A stretch of 64,000 nt of DNA from Bacteroidota bacterium (GTDB lineage: Bacteria; Bacteroidota; Bacteroidia; Bacteroidales; FEN-979), in the NCBI GenBank assembly GCA_026391805.1, contig JAPLDJ010000027.1:33803-97802 (forward strand), written 5' to 3'. Positions 43,876 to 52,744 of the stretch are shown in pieces (positions within the stretch are counted from its first letter, which is position 1; each line of letters starts with the position of its first letter). The position numbers and the translations under genes were made by a program. Below the pieces are notes generated by a model that saw only the letters and a program-made list of their open reading frames with translations, was not told the origin of the DNA and searched no databases.

Positions 43876-45713
43876 TGATCAATTACCTTTATTGCACTTG
43901 TACTTGGATTTCCTGTGATCATGCTCTGCTCAAGGTCTTTCCGCTTCACCTTCCGGTTGATGTATTTCTCGATCATCAGGCTGGCGATGGGGGCGGCCCA
44001 TGCAGCGCCGAAACCGGCATTCTCCACCACGACGGATATAGCGATCCTTGGGTTGTCCATCGGGGCAAAGGCAACAAAAATGGAATGGTTCTTCCCGTGC
44101 GGATTCTGTGCCGTGCCGGTCTTCCCGCACATTGTGATGCTGTCGATCCTTGAGGCCCTTGCCGTTCCTCCTTCCACGACATCATGCATCCCTTTGATCA
44201 CGATGTCGAAATATTTCGGATCGATCAGGGAAACCTTTTTTACCTGGAAATCTTTATTCGGTTTATCCTTGCTGCCGATGGCCTTTATGATGTGAGGCAC
44301 ATAGTAAAACCCGCGGTTGGAGATCAGTGCAGCAAGGTTTGCCATCTGGATCGGTATGATGCCGATCTCGCCCTGGCCGATGCCCAAGGAGATGATGGCC
44401 ATGGAGGTCCAGCGGTTCTTCCCGTGATAGCGGTCGTAATAACCGGATGTGGGTATGTTCCCGTTCAGTTCCCCGGGGATGTCGATCCCCAGTTTTTTAC
44501 CAAATCCCATCGACATCACGAAACTCCTCCAGCTCTCAAATCCTTCCCGTGTAGTCCGGAATGTTTTTTTGTCGATGATCGACCTGAAAACACGGCAATA
44601 ATAGGTATTGCATGATTGTGCGATCGATTCGGAAAGATTGAGCGGTGAGGGATGACTGTGACAGGCAACTTTCTTCCCGTTGCCCAGCGGAAAACCACCG
44701 CCGCAGAAGTAGCGCGTTTCAGGGAAGAGCACCCCTTCCTGTTGTCCGACCAGCGCCCCGACCAGTTTGAAGGTCGATCCCGGCGGGTAACTGGCCATCA
44801 GGGCCCGGTTGAAAAGAGGAACCTGGATGGTATCTTCACTGAGCATTACATAATTGGTTTTCCGCGCCCTGCCCACAAGAAGGTTCGGGTCATAGGCCGG
44901 ACTCGAGACGATCGCAAGGATCTCCCCTGTGGAGGGTTCAATGGCAACGATGCTGCCCTTCTTCCCCGACATCAGAAGCTCCCCGTACTGCTGCAGTTCA
45001 ACATCCAGCGAACTGTAAAGGTCGGTCCCGGCAAAGGCGATCGTATCGTATTTCCCGTTCTGGAAGCTGCCTTTGTCGCGGTTCAGCACATCCACCACCT
45101 TGATCCTCATCCCCTTTTTGCCGCGGAGCACCTCTTCGTACGACTTTTCGATCCCGCTGATACCGATGTAATCACCCGATTTGTAATACAGGTTCTGGTC
45201 GATGATCTCAGGGCTTACCTCACCGATGTATCCGAAGGTATGCGCTGCCACCGGGTAAGTGTATTTTCGAAGCGTGCGCGACTGTACAAAAAATCCCGGG
45301 AACCGGAACATTTTTTCTTCCAGGTACCCATAATTTTCACGGCTGATCTGGGATTCAAACACCGACGGCCGGAAGGGCGAATAGCTCCGTGCTTTCTGAA
45401 CCCGCTGGATAAAATCCGCAATGCCGATCCCGATCAGCCTGCACAGCTCGGCTGTATCCATCTTCTTCACCTGGCTCGGGATGACCATCAGGTCGTATGC
45501 GGCTTCATTGTACACCAGGAGCTTTCCGTTCCGGTCGAAGATCAGTCCGCGTGCCGGGTACTGGGTGATGTACCGGAGCACATTGTTGTTGGCCGAAAGA
45601 ACATACTTGTCGGCCACGATCTGGATCAGGAATAACCTTAAGATAAAGATCAGCCCGACGATGACAAAAACCCCGATGACAATGAATTTCCTGTTGGCGT
45701 AAACACGTTCCAT
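43872..45713 (-). CDS. mrdA: Penicillin-binding protein 2
   Basis: The 613-residue transpeptidase has an N-terminal membrane helix (about 11-35), a dimerisation domain, and the transpeptidase domain. The active-site motifs are S313-T-F-K316, S367-C-N369 and K531-T-G533. It cross-links side-wall peptidoglycan with RodA. It begins 5 bases after the lipoprotein gene and ends in an ATGA overlap with rodA. In Bacteroidota mreC and mreD often precede it, but here a small lipoprotein does. Confidence 0.93.
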   Translation of the reverse strand: MERVYANRKFIVIGVFVIVGLIFILRLFLIQIVADKYVLSANNNVLRYITQYPARGLIFDRNGKLLVYNEAAYDLMVIPSQVKKMDTAELCRLIGIGIADFIQRVQKARSYSPFRPSVFESQISRENYGYLEEKMFRFPGFFVQSRTLRKYTYPVAAHTFGYIGEVSPEIIDQNLYYKSGDYIGISGIEKSYEEVLRGKKGMRIKVVDVLNRDKGSFQNGKYDTIAFAGTDLYSSLDVELQQYGELLMSGKKGSIVAIEPSTGEILAIVSSPAYDPNLLVGRARKTNYVMLSEDTIQVPLFNRALMASYPPGSTFKLVGALVGQQEGVLFPETRYFCGGGFPLGNGKKVACHSHPSPLNLSESIAQSCNTYYCRVFRSIIDKKTFRTTREGFESWRSFVMSMGFGKKLGIDIPGELNGNIPTSGYYDRYHGKNRWTSMAIISLGIGQGEIGIIPIQMANLAALISNRGFYYVPHIIKAIGSKDKPNKDFQVKKVSLIDPKYFDIVIKGMHDVVEGGTARASRIDSITMCGKTGTAQNPHGKNHSIFVAFAPMDNPRIAISVVVENAGFGAAWAAPIASLMIEKYINRKVKRKDLEQSMITGNPSTSAIKVIDQ

Positions 45714-45718
45714 CTCTG

Positions 45719-46228
45719 TTAATGCCTCTTAAGGATGATTTCGGGCGTGGTGATCACATTGCTTTTATTCAGGGAGCGGTCGTAAATGAAAACCTCGAAT
45801 TTTATGGTGTCGTGCAGCGGAGGAGGATAAAGGCTCATCGTATCATACATGAATCCCTTGATCGCCCTGCCTGGATCGTCGGGCGTCAGCACCGGGATCC
45901 TGAGGCTGAAAGGGATCGTCAGGTCGACCTGGTTGAAGACCCCGTTCTGCTTTTCAAAATAATTGATGACGTAATTGTAATAGTAAGGGCCGTTCCTGTC
46001 GTAGGGGGGAAATGTGTCACCAGGGTCCAGGCCGATGTTGCCGTCACCGTCCTGGTAGGAGATGCCAAGGATACCGTAACGCACGACCTGGGCTGTATCG
46101 GAGACGGTTTCAAAACCGATCAGCGATATCTCCGGAGTTTCCGGGTAACTCTGCTTCTTCATGCATCCCGCGAGAATCAGAAACAAAGCCCCGAAAAAGG
46201 CCAGGTAGAATAAATGCTGCTTTTTCAT
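45719..46228 (-). CDS. Small lipoprotein upstream of the PBP2-RodA genes
   Basis: The 169-residue protein has a signal peptide with lipobox LILAGC (Cys22), so it is probably lipid-anchored. After the anchor it shows a beta-rich, Pro/Asp/Tyr-rich fold (YQDGDGNIGLDPGD, PPYDRNGPYYYN) found in conserved Bacteroidota lipoproteins. The DGDGNIG region may bind calcium. It is 5 bases from mrdA, so co-expression with the cell-wall genes is likely, but no role is established. Confidence 0.7.
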   Translation of the reverse strand: MKKQHLFYLAFFGALFLILAGCMKKQSYPETPEISLIGFETVSDTAQVVRYGILGISYQDGDGNIGLDPGDTFPPYDRNGPYYYNYVINYFEKQNGVFNQVDLTIPFSLRIPVLTPDDPGRAIKGFMYDTMSLYPPPLHDTIKFEVFIYDRSLNKSNVITTPEIILKRH

Positions 46229-46349
46229 TTTTCGCTCCGTTACGACATCCTTTCATCCGGAAATCTTTGCGACCTTTGCAGGGATCCTTCCGGGTTCCGG
46301 CCATAAAATTACGATTTTTTTCCGTCAGGATCAGGAAGGTAAAAGAAAA

Positions 46350-47330
46350 ATGGAGTTCAGGAACATCATTTTCGATCTGAAGACGGGGGACGATTTTGAC
46401 CGGGCCGCACTGGAGGTTTTCCGATTCCAGTACCGGCAGAATGAGATCTACCGCCAGTATTCGGATGCGGTCGGCAGGACCCCGGAAAAAGTCAGCCATC
46501 TTTTACAGATCCCGTTTCTCCCGGTTTCTTTCTTCAAAACCCATAATGTCATCTCTGCAAATGATCACCCTGAGAAGACCTTTCTGAGCAGCGGCACCAC
46601 CGGTTCGGAACGCAGCCGCCACAATGTCACAGATCTTTCGGTTTACCGCGAGTCGCTCAGGAAAGGATTTTCCCGGTTCTATGGCTCAATAACGGACTAT
46701 GCTGTTTTTGCGCTGACACCTGATCCGGTTAAAAATCCGGATTCAAGTCTCATTTATATGATCAATGACTGGATCACGGAAAGCGGTTCGGAGATCTCCG
46801 GCTTTTACCTCGACCGGCAGGAACTGCTGGCAAAACTTCTTGCAGAAAAAAGAATTCCTGAAAGAAAAACGCTCCTGATCGGTCTTAGTTACGCACTGCT
46901 TGATTTTGCGGAAAGGTATCCGCTCACACCTCCGGAAGCGATCATCATGGAAACCGGCGGTATGAAAGGCCGGAGAAAAGAGATGGTGAGGGAGGAGCTC
47001 CATGCAGTTCTTTCAGAACGGTTCGGGTGCAGGTTCATTCATTCGGAATACGGGATGACGGAACTTCTCTCCCAGGCTTATTCAAAGGGAGAAGGAAGAT
47101 TCGAAGCCCCGCCCTGGATGAAGGTGCTGATCCGCGATCCGAACGATCCGATGGAACTATTGCCCATCAGAAAAACCGGAGGCATCAATATCATCGACCT
47201 GGCCAACTTCAATTCCTGTTCCTTCATCGCTGTTCAGGATATCGGCAGGATCAACGCCGACGGAAGCTTTGATGTATTAGGAAGATTTAATTACAGTGAT
47301 TTAAGGGGATGTTCGCTGATGATCGAATAA
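46350..47330 (+). CDS. LuxE-like acyl-protein synthetase
   Basis: The 326-residue protein belongs to the LuxE/acyl-protein-synthetase branch of the adenylate-forming superfamily. It has TFLSSGTTGSERSRHN, the P-loop-like AMP-binding motif, and HSEYGMTELLSQAYS later. LuxE activates a fatty acid as an acyl-adenylate and transfers it to a protein Cys. No luxA/B/C/D genes are nearby, so a role in bioluminescence is unlikely. In Bacteroidota such genes are orphan and of unknown substrate. It is divergent from the PBP2-lipoprotein operon. Confidence 0.75.
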   Translation: MEFRNIIFDLKTGDDFDRAALEVFRFQYRQNEIYRQYSDAVGRTPEKVSHLLQIPFLPVSFFKTHNVISANDHPEKTFLSSGTTGSERSRHNVTDLSVYRESLRKGFSRFYGSITDYAVFALTPDPVKNPDSSLIYMINDWITESGSEISGFYLDRQELLAKLLAEKRIPERKTLLIGLSYALLDFAERYPLTPPEAIIMETGGMKGRRKEMVREELHAVLSERFGCRFIHSEYGMTELLSQAYSKGEGRFEAPPWMKVLIRDPNDPMELLPIRKTGGINIIDLANFNSCSFIAVQDIGRINADGSFDVLGRFNYSDLRGCSLMIE

Positions 47331-47405
47331 TGATGTCAGAAGTCAGAAGTCCGATGTCTGAGGACGGAGAATGGAGGATAGAGGCAAGCAAAGATTCCCC
47401 TTCTC

Positions 47406-47423
47406 CTGAAGGCGAGGGGGAGA
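47406..47423. repeat. Second copy of the CTGAAGGCGAGGGGGAGA element
   Basis: Identical over 18 bases to 32080-32097. It lies in the 47331-47512 gap, next to AATCTGTG-type repeats (47431-47469) seen again at 51359-51398, 52575-52620 and 54119-54155. Confidence 0.65.
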
Positions 47424-47512
47424 AATAATCTGTGACTAATCTGTGAAAATCTGTGTAATCTGTGGTGAACAAAAAAAGGCGAAAAGAAAAAAACCGTAAA
47501 TCGTAAATCAAG

Positions 47513-48172
47513 ATGTGTGGTCGGTATTCATTTATTCTCGAAGATGAAATGATCAAAGAACGCTTCGGCGTTACTGTCCGGAGCGCGATCTACAAAGCCC
47601 GTTACAATTGTGCTCCCGGGCAGAAGCTGGCGGTCATTTCGAACGAAAACCCGGAAGAACTGAGCCTCTACCGCTGGGGACTGATCCCCTTCTGGGCCAA
47701 AGATCCGAAGATCGGCTACAAACTGATCAATGCACGGACGGAATCAGTGCTGGAAAAGCCCTCATTTAAAACTTCCTTACGGAGCAAGCGGTGCCTTGTC
47801 CTTGCCGATGGTTTTTATGAGTGGAGGAAAAGTCCTGAGAAAACTCCTTTCCGGATCATGCAAAAGGATGGTTCCGCCTTTGCCATGGCAGGGCTCTGGG
47901 ATAAATGGATCAGCCCGGAAGGTGAGGAAGTCCGCTCGTTTTCCATCCTCACCACCGGGCCGAATTCCCTGATGGAAAAGATCCACGACCGAATGCCTGT
48001 CATCCTTGACAGGGAAACCGAAAAGAGATGGATTGAAAATGTCCGGATGGAAGATCTGATGGAATTCTTAAAACCCTTCCCGGCCTCGTCAATGGTTGCT
48101 TACCCGGTTTCTTCCCTGGTCAATTCTTCGAAGAATGATTCACCGGAACTGATTGTCCCGGTCGCTCTGTGA
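47513..48172 (+). CDS. yedK: SOS response-associated peptidase, HMCES/YedK family
   Basis: The 219-residue protein starts MCGRYSF; Cys2 is the nucleophile that crosslinks to abasic sites in single-stranded DNA. Also present are NARTESV (Asn and Glu of the active site), RCLVLADGFYEWRK and a final IHDRMPVIL (His). HMCES/YedK shields abasic sites to prevent strand breaks. The last codons and the stop TGA lie inside an ACAGAG-type palindromic repeat (48165-48232). The gene is full length. Confidence 0.92.
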   Translation: MCGRYSFILEDEMIKERFGVTVRSAIYKARYNCAPGQKLAVISNENPEELSLYRWGLIPFWAKDPKIGYKLINARTESVLEKPSFKTSLRSKRCLVLADGFYEWRKSPEKTPFRIMQKDGSAFAMAGLWDKWISPEGEEVRSFSILTTGPNSLMEKIHDRMPVILDRETEKRWIENVRMEDLMEFLKPFPASSMVAYPVSSLVNSSKNDSPELIVPVAL

Positions 48173-48232
48173 GCCTCTGTGAAATAATAATTACACAGAG
48201 GTTCACAGAGAAGCCACAGAGGTTCACAGAGA
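48165..48232. repeat. ACAGAG palindromic repeat overlapping the yedK stop
   Basis: CTCTGTGAGCCTCTGTG (48165-48181) faces two ACAGAGGTTCACAGAG copies (48194-48230). Same family as 12447-12555 and 27349-27442. The stop codon TGA (48170-48172) lies in the left arm. Confidence 0.8.
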
Positions 48233-48237
48233 AATTA

Positions 48238-48912
48238 TTAGTTGGATTTTCCTGCAACAACGATCACAATCTCCCCCTTCACCGTCTTCTCCCTGAAATG
48301 ATCGTACAGGGTTTCCAGCGTTCCTCGGGCATTTTCTTCATGGATCTTGGAGAGTTCCCTGGAAACGCTGGCGGGGCGGGTTGCGCCAAAGAACTGGATA
48401 AATTGCTCGAGCGTCTTTACGAGCCGGAACGGAGATTCATAAAAGACCATGGTGGCCTCTTCCTCTGCAAGTTGCTTCAGTCGTGTCTGCCGGCCTTTCT
48501 TGTGCGGGAGGAATCCCTCAAACAGGAAGCGGTCGCAGGGCAGTCCTGAATTCACCAGCGCAGGGATCAGGGCGGTGGCGCCAGGGAGGCACTCCACTTC
48601 GATATTTTCTTTCAGACATTCACGCACCAGCAGGAACCCCGGATCAGAGATCCCCGGTGTACCGGCATCGCTTATCAGGGCAATGGTGGCACCGCCTTTC
48701 AGTTTTTCTACCACAAGGGCTACCGCTTTGTGTTCGTTGAATGCATGGTGCGATACCATTTTGTTCCCGATCCCGTGATGCTTCAGGAGGATCCCGCTCT
48801 TCCGCGTATCCTCGGCCAGGATGAGGTCGGCCTCCTTCAGGATGCGGATCGCCCGCAGCGTGATATCTTCCAGGTTTCCGATGGGCGTTGGAACGATGTA
48901 TAGCCTTGCCAT
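48238..48912 (-). CDS. rsmI: 16S rRNA 2'-O-methyltransferase RsmI
   Basis: The 224-residue tetrapyrrole-methylase-fold protein has the RsmI motifs LYIVPTPIGNLEDITLRA, SDAGTPGISDPGF and ETPFR-like ESPFRLVKTLEQF. RsmI methylates the 2'-O of C1402 in 16S rRNA. Six bases separate its start from the response-regulator stop. Confidence 0.92.
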   Translation of the reverse strand: MARLYIVPTPIGNLEDITLRAIRILKEADLILAEDTRKSGILLKHHGIGNKMVSHHAFNEHKAVALVVEKLKGGATIALISDAGTPGISDPGFLLVRECLKENIEVECLPGATALIPALVNSGLPCDRFLFEGFLPHKKGRQTRLKQLAEEEATMVFYESPFRLVKTLEQFIQFFGATRPASVSRELSKIHEENARGTLETLYDHFREKTVKGEIVIVVAGKSN

Positions 48913-48918
48913 GGATGG

Positions 48919-49620
48919 TTATTTGTTCATGACCAGTTTGAAGCCGATGCCGTGAACATTGATCAGCTCCACGGTAGGATCTGCCCGGAGGTATTTGCGC
49001 AGTTTGACGATGTAGACGTCCATGCTCCGGGCATTGAAATAGCTGTCGTCGCTCCAGATCTCGTTCAGTGCCGTGCTGCGTTCCAGCACTTCATTCGCAT
49101 TGGTACACAGCAGCCGCAGCAGCCCCGCCTCCTTGGAGGTCAGTTTCTGTTCCTTTCCTTTTATCGATAAGATCTGCCGGTTGTAATCGAACGTATAGTT
49201 GCCGAGCTGGAAGATGTTTTCCGATTCCTGGGTCTTCGGTGCCTCTTCCGACCGCCGCAGGATCGCCTGCATGCGCATCAGCAGTTCGTCCATGTTGAAC
49301 GGCTTGGTGATGTAATCATCAGCACCGCTTTCGAATCCCTTCAGCTTGTCCTCCTGAAGCGTCTTTGCCGTGAGGAACATCAGCGGGATCTTCGGATTCA
49401 TGGAACGGATCTCTTTTGCCACATAGAAGCCGTCCCTGACAGGCATCATGATATCCAGGATGCAAAAATCAAATTCTTTCTTTTTGTAAGCATCTACTGC
49501 TTCCTGTCCGTTGATGCAAAGTGTGGTCGCATATCCCTTGGCATCCAGGAAAGTCTTGAGGATGTTGCCGAGGTTGCGGTCATCTTCTGCAAGCAGCACG
49601 CGGATCTGATTCTTTTCCAT
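48919..49620 (-). CDS. OmpR-family response regulator
   Basis: The 233-residue protein has a receiver domain with D12-D13 and the phosphorylated Asp56 (CILDIMMP), LTAKT, and a C-terminal winged-helix DNA-binding domain (SKEAGLLRLLCT ... RSMDVYIVKLRKYL). It is the partner of the histidine kinase at 49701-50990. The target genes are not known. A palindromic repeat lies in the 80-base gap between them. Confidence 0.92.
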   Translation of the reverse strand: MEKNQIRVLLAEDDRNLGNILKTFLDAKGYATTLCINGQEAVDAYKKKEFDFCILDIMMPVRDGFYVAKEIRSMNPKIPLMFLTAKTLQEDKLKGFESGADDYITKPFNMDELLMRMQAILRRSEEAPKTQESENIFQLGNYTFDYNRQILSIKGKEQKLTSKEAGLLRLLCTNANEVLERSTALNEIWSDDSYFNARSMDVYIVKLRKYLRADPTVELINVHGIGFKLVMNK

Positions 49621-49656
49621 TGGATGTATTAATTTTTTCTTTCGTAACCCCTCCTC

Positions 49657-49690
49657 CGCCCCCTCTCCTTCAGGAGAGGGGGTTGGGGGG
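49657..49690. repeat. CCCTCTCCTTCAGGAGAGGG palindrome
   Basis: CCCCCTCTCC-TTCA-GGAGAGGGGG lies between the kinase and response-regulator genes. It relates to the elements at 32080 and 47406. Confidence 0.65.
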
Positions 49691-49700
49691 TGAGGTGACT

Positions 49701-50990
49701 TTATTCTTTTGGTTCATTGAATGGCAGAAAAACCTTAAAAGTAGTTCCTTTATTGACCTCGCTTTCAAGACTGATCTTGCCTTTGTGCTCCTCCACGATC
49801 GCCTTCACATAGCTCAGCCCGAGCCCGAATCCCCTCACTTCGTGGATGTTCCCCGTATGGACCCGGTAGAGCTTGTCGAAGATCTTCTTCTGTTCCGACT
49901 TGCTGATCCCGATGCCATGATCTTCGATGGTCAGGACGATCCCGCTTGAGGTGTTTTCCGTCCGTATTGTTATAACGGGTTTCTTCGGAGAATATTTGTT
50001 GGCGTTGTCGAGGAGGTTGTAAACGAGGTTCGTCAGGTGTACGCGGTCGCCGGAGATCACGGGATTTTCGGCGCGGAAGAACCTTCGGATCACACCATCC
50101 TTGATCTCCACCTGGATGCGGATGTTCTTGATCACATCGGCGATCACATCGTGGAGGTTGATCTGTTCCCGTTTCATCTTCAGCTGCCCCTTCTCGATCA
50201 CGGCTGTCTGGAGGATCTTCTCCGCCATCCCTGCCAGCCGCTTGTTTTCCTCCTGGATGATGTTCAGGTAGCTCTGCATGAATTCCGTTGATTTGTTGAC
50301 GTCGCGGTCGTTCAGCGCCTCGCAGGCCAGCGAGATCGTGGAGATCGGTGTCTTGAATTCATGGGTCATGTTGTTGATGAAGTCGTTTTTGATCTCCGAC
50401 AGTTTTTTCTGGCGGAAGATGGTTGTGATGGTATAAGTGAATGAATAGACGATCACGATGATGAGGATGATAGAGATCAGGAGGATGCCCCATTGTTCTG
50501 TCAGAAGGAATTGTTTTTCCCGCGGGAAGTAGATGAGCAGGTATTCCGGTGAAGTGAAAATGTCGCCGATAAACATCCGCGCCGCATAACCCTTTTCGAT
50601 CAGATCCTGCTTTGATTCCGGGTTGGATTCAACCAGGAAAATATTCCGTTGCGGGTTGTAGATCCCGAACTCGAACTTCATGTCCACCCCGAGAACGGTC
50701 AGTTCCTGCCGGACCAGGGAATCCAGGTGCGAAGCGGTGAGGAAAGTTTCGTACGACATGTGGCGGGTAAAGCTGAGCATCCCTTCATTCGGGTTCACCT
50801 CCGTCGCCTTCTTCTTCTCCATCCGTTCGATCTTCTTCACCACCTTTGGCAGCATTTCCGTGATGCTGCGCTTGAAAGCATTCTCCCTGACCACCGAGGT
50901 ATTCCGGATCCAGTAAAATTGGATCACCATCAGCCCGATCAGGGCCATGGTCATCACAACGATCGTTAAAATGATGATCCGGCGGTTCAT
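49701..50990 (-). CDS. Membrane sensor histidine kinase
   Basis: From ATG 50990 the protein has 429 residues (a GTG two codons upstream is in frame but less likely). Two membrane helices flank a periplasmic sensor of about 140 residues (second helix near residue 172). The cytoplasmic part has an H box (THEFKTPIS, His about 215), N box (NLLDNANKYSP), G1 (EDHGIGIS) and G2 (GFGLGLSYVK). It probably phosphorylates the adjacent response regulator. TATTTTTG on the minus strand (51003-50996) lies next to the start, so a leaderless or very short-leader mRNA is possible. Confidence 0.88.
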   Translation of the reverse strand: MNRRIIILTIVVMTMALIGLMVIQFYWIRNTSVVRENAFKRSITEMLPKVVKKIERMEKKKATEVNPNEGMLSFTRHMSYETFLTASHLDSLVRQELTVLGVDMKFEFGIYNPQRNIFLVESNPESKQDLIEKGYAARMFIGDIFTSPEYLLIYFPREKQFLLTEQWGILLISIILIIVIVYSFTYTITTIFRQKKLSEIKNDFINNMTHEFKTPISTISLACEALNDRDVNKSTEFMQSYLNIIQEENKRLAGMAEKILQTAVIEKGQLKMKREQINLHDVIADVIKNIRIQVEIKDGVIRRFFRAENPVISGDRVHLTNLVYNLLDNANKYSPKKPVITIRTENTSSGIVLTIEDHGIGISKSEQKKIFDKLYRVHTGNIHEVRGFGLGLSYVKAIVEEHKGKISLESEVNKGTTFKVFLPFNEPKE

Positions 50991-51052
50991 TAGCACAAAA
51001 ATACACTATTTTGGGATGAGCTTTAACAATTTTTAACGTATATTAATATTCA

Positions 51053-51087
51053 TTAACAGTAGGAGCGCCTGATCCGGCTTATCTTTG
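51053..51087 (+). promoter_or_regulatory. Promoter of the candidate small RNA
   Basis: TATCTTTG (51080-51087) is a full TAnnTTTG match; TTAACAG (51053-51059) is a weak -33 element at 20 bases. The predicted start is near 51093, followed by the terminator at 51191-51225 and no gene of normal length between. Confidence 0.5.
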
Positions 51088-51092
51088 TGCAT

Positions 51093-51225
51093 CGGAATTT
51101 AGCAGTTTGATGAGCAAGAACAGCAATTCCTTTTTTGGCTAATGAGAGTTTGTGCGAGTTACTTGATTTAAAGTTTTGTTTATTGATTGAAAATGTGCCT
51201 GCGGAAGCAGGCACATTTTTTTTGC
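51093..51225 (+). ncRNA. Candidate small RNA ending at a strong terminator
   Basis: About 130 bases lie between a clear TAnnTTTG promoter box and a strong intrinsic terminator, in a gap with no normal gene. It holds an 11-codon ORF (51110-51142, MSKNSNSFFG) that could be a leader peptide or chance. The start is inferred from the promoter only. No known RNA family is recognised by eye. Confidence 0.4.
51191..51225 (+). terminator. Rho-independent terminator
   Basis: AAATGTGCCTGC (51191-51202), a GGAA tetraloop and GCAGGCACATTT (51207-51218) form a perfect 12-bp stem followed by a T-run. It is the clearest intrinsic terminator in the window and does not follow any annotated plus-strand gene, so it marks the end of an unannotated transcript. 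Confidence 0.85.
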
Positions 51226-51284
51226 ATTTATCCCTTCGTTCGCTCACAATTAATGCCCTTTGTGTCCTTTGTGGTTAAGAAAAG

Positions 51285-51398
51285 ATTACACGAAAATCCA
51301 CGAAGAAGACACGAAAAACACGAAAATCAATTCGCCGACCCGGAAAAGCATCCGTGATCAATCTGTGAAAATCCGTGTAAATCTGTGGTGAATAATAA
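51285..51398. repeat. ACACGAAAA and AATCTGTG repeat block
   Basis: AAAGATTACACGAAAATCC and CACGAAAAACACGAAAATC are followed by AATCTGTGAAAATCCGTG-type units (51359-51398). The latter block is shared almost exactly with 52585-52620 over more than 30 bases. Confidence 0.7.
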
Positions 51399-51501
51399 AC
51401 AGCGAAAAAATACCGATCACATATGTCGTATGACTTATAACTTATGACGGTTAACGGTCCGCTGAAATTTAATACCTTCGCAATACCTATTCAAAAAACA
51501 T

Positions 51502-52473
51502 ATGGACAACATTAAACTCAGAACCCTCGGCAAATCCGACCTGCAGGTAACCCCTATCGGACTCGGCTGCTGGCAGTTCAGCAAACGGAACAACCTGGCC
51601 GGTAAATTCTGGCCGGACCTCGATGATGAAATGATCCGTTCGATCGTTCGCGTCAGCCTTGAAGGAGGCGTCAACTGGTTCGATACGGCTGAAATTTATG
51701 GCGGCGGGGCTTCCGAGAAAGCCCTGGCAGCAGCGCTTTCGGCTGCGGGTAAAAAACCCGGAGAGGTCATCGTCGCCACGAAATGGTGGCCGGTTCCCAG
51801 GACGGCCTCCAATATTCCGAAAACAATCGATATCCGCATCAATGCATTGAATCCCTTCCCGATCGACCTGTACCAGGTCCATCAGCCCTATGGTTTTTCA
51901 AACGAAAGGAAAGAGATGGAAGCCATGGCTGAACTGGTGAAGCAGAAAAAGATCCGCTATGTCGGGGTCAGTAACTTTTCGGCAAAGAAAATGCGGAATT
52001 CATGGGAAACCCTGCAGAAGCAAGGCATCCCGCTGATCACGAATCAGGTTAGGTTCAGCCTGCTCGACCGGAGCATCGAATCGAACGGGATCATGGATAC
52101 GGCTAAAGAACTCGGCATTACCATCATTGCCTATTCCCCGCTGGCCCAGGGGATCCTCACCGGGAAATTTCACGACCATCAGGAACTCCTGGAACAATCA
52201 GGATTGAGAAAGAAGACCTCGTCCTTTAAAAAGTCAGGACTTGAAAAGAGCCTTCCGCTCATCAACACCATAAAGGAACTGGCTGCAAAATATAATGTCA
52301 CAACTTCCAACATCGCACTGAACTGGCTGATCCATTTCCACGGCGAACAGGTGGTGGTGATCCCCGGCGCTACAAAAGAATCGCAGGCAGCTGGAAATAC
52401 CGGGGCAATGAAGTTCAGGCTTTCTGAGGAAGATTTGAACAGATTGGACATTGAAAGCAGGATATTTAAATAA
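51502..52473 (+). CDS. Aldo/keto reductase
   Basis: The 323-residue NADPH-dependent oxidoreductase has DTAEIYGGGASEKALAAA (catalytic Asp and Tyr), the catalytic Lys in VIVATKWW, YQVHQP, and IVIPGATKES-like ending VVVIPGATKES. It has the YajO/tas-like form. Substrate unknown. TACCTTCG at 51473-51480 resembles a promoter box, giving a leader of about 15 nt. It is flanked on both sides by repeat-rich gaps, so probably a single-gene unit. Confidence 0.85.
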   Translation: MDNIKLRTLGKSDLQVTPIGLGCWQFSKRNNLAGKFWPDLDDEMIRSIVRVSLEGGVNWFDTAEIYGGGASEKALAAALSAAGKKPGEVIVATKWWPVPRTASNIPKTIDIRINALNPFPIDLYQVHQPYGFSNERKEMEAMAELVKQKKIRYVGVSNFSAKKMRNSWETLQKQGIPLITNQVRFSLLDRSIESNGIMDTAKELGITIIAYSPLAQGILTGKFHDHQELLEQSGLRKKTSSFKKSGLEKSLPLINTIKELAAKYNVTTSNIALNWLIHFHGEQVVVIPGATKESQAAGNTGAMKFRLSEEDLNRLDIESRIFK

Positions 52474-52480
52474 AGAATTA

Positions 52481-52555
52481 ACCACAGTAGACACAATAGA
52501 ACACAATAGAACCACATTAGAAAACCTATTGTGCCCTAATGTGCCTATTGTGGTG
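52481..52555. repeat. ACACAATAG palindrome after the aldo/keto reductase
   Basis: ACCACAGTAGACACAATAG and ACACAATAGAACCACATTAG face CTATTGTGCCCTAATGTGCC and CTATTGTGGT, forming an imperfect stem-loop about 8 bases after the stop. Confidence 0.65.
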
Positions 52556-52627
52556 AAAAATAAATAGCGAAAATAATCTGTGATAAATCTGTGAAAATCC
52601 GTGTAAATCTGTGGTGAAAAATTGAAG

Positions 52628-52715
52628 ATGGAGGTTGCTTCGCTACGCTCGCAATGACAAGGATGAGTTATAATAAAAGGGGATTACTTCGTCGCTGCGC
52701 TCCTCGCAATGACAA
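52628..52715. repeat. CHCEERSDE-type repeat copies
   Basis: GCTTCGCTACGCTCGCAATGACA (52636-52658) and ACTTCGTCGCTGCGCTCCTCGCAATGACA (52686-52714) are two copies of the dispersed element whose minus-strand reading is CHCEERSDEV. It yields false ORFs. Confidence 0.65.
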
Positions 52716-52744
52716 ATAACAATCAATAACAACAAATAACAAAC

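Noticed and set aside
51110..51142. Stand-alone 11-codon gene MSKNSNSFFG
   Set aside because: Too short to support as a gene; kept only as a note within the candidate RNA.
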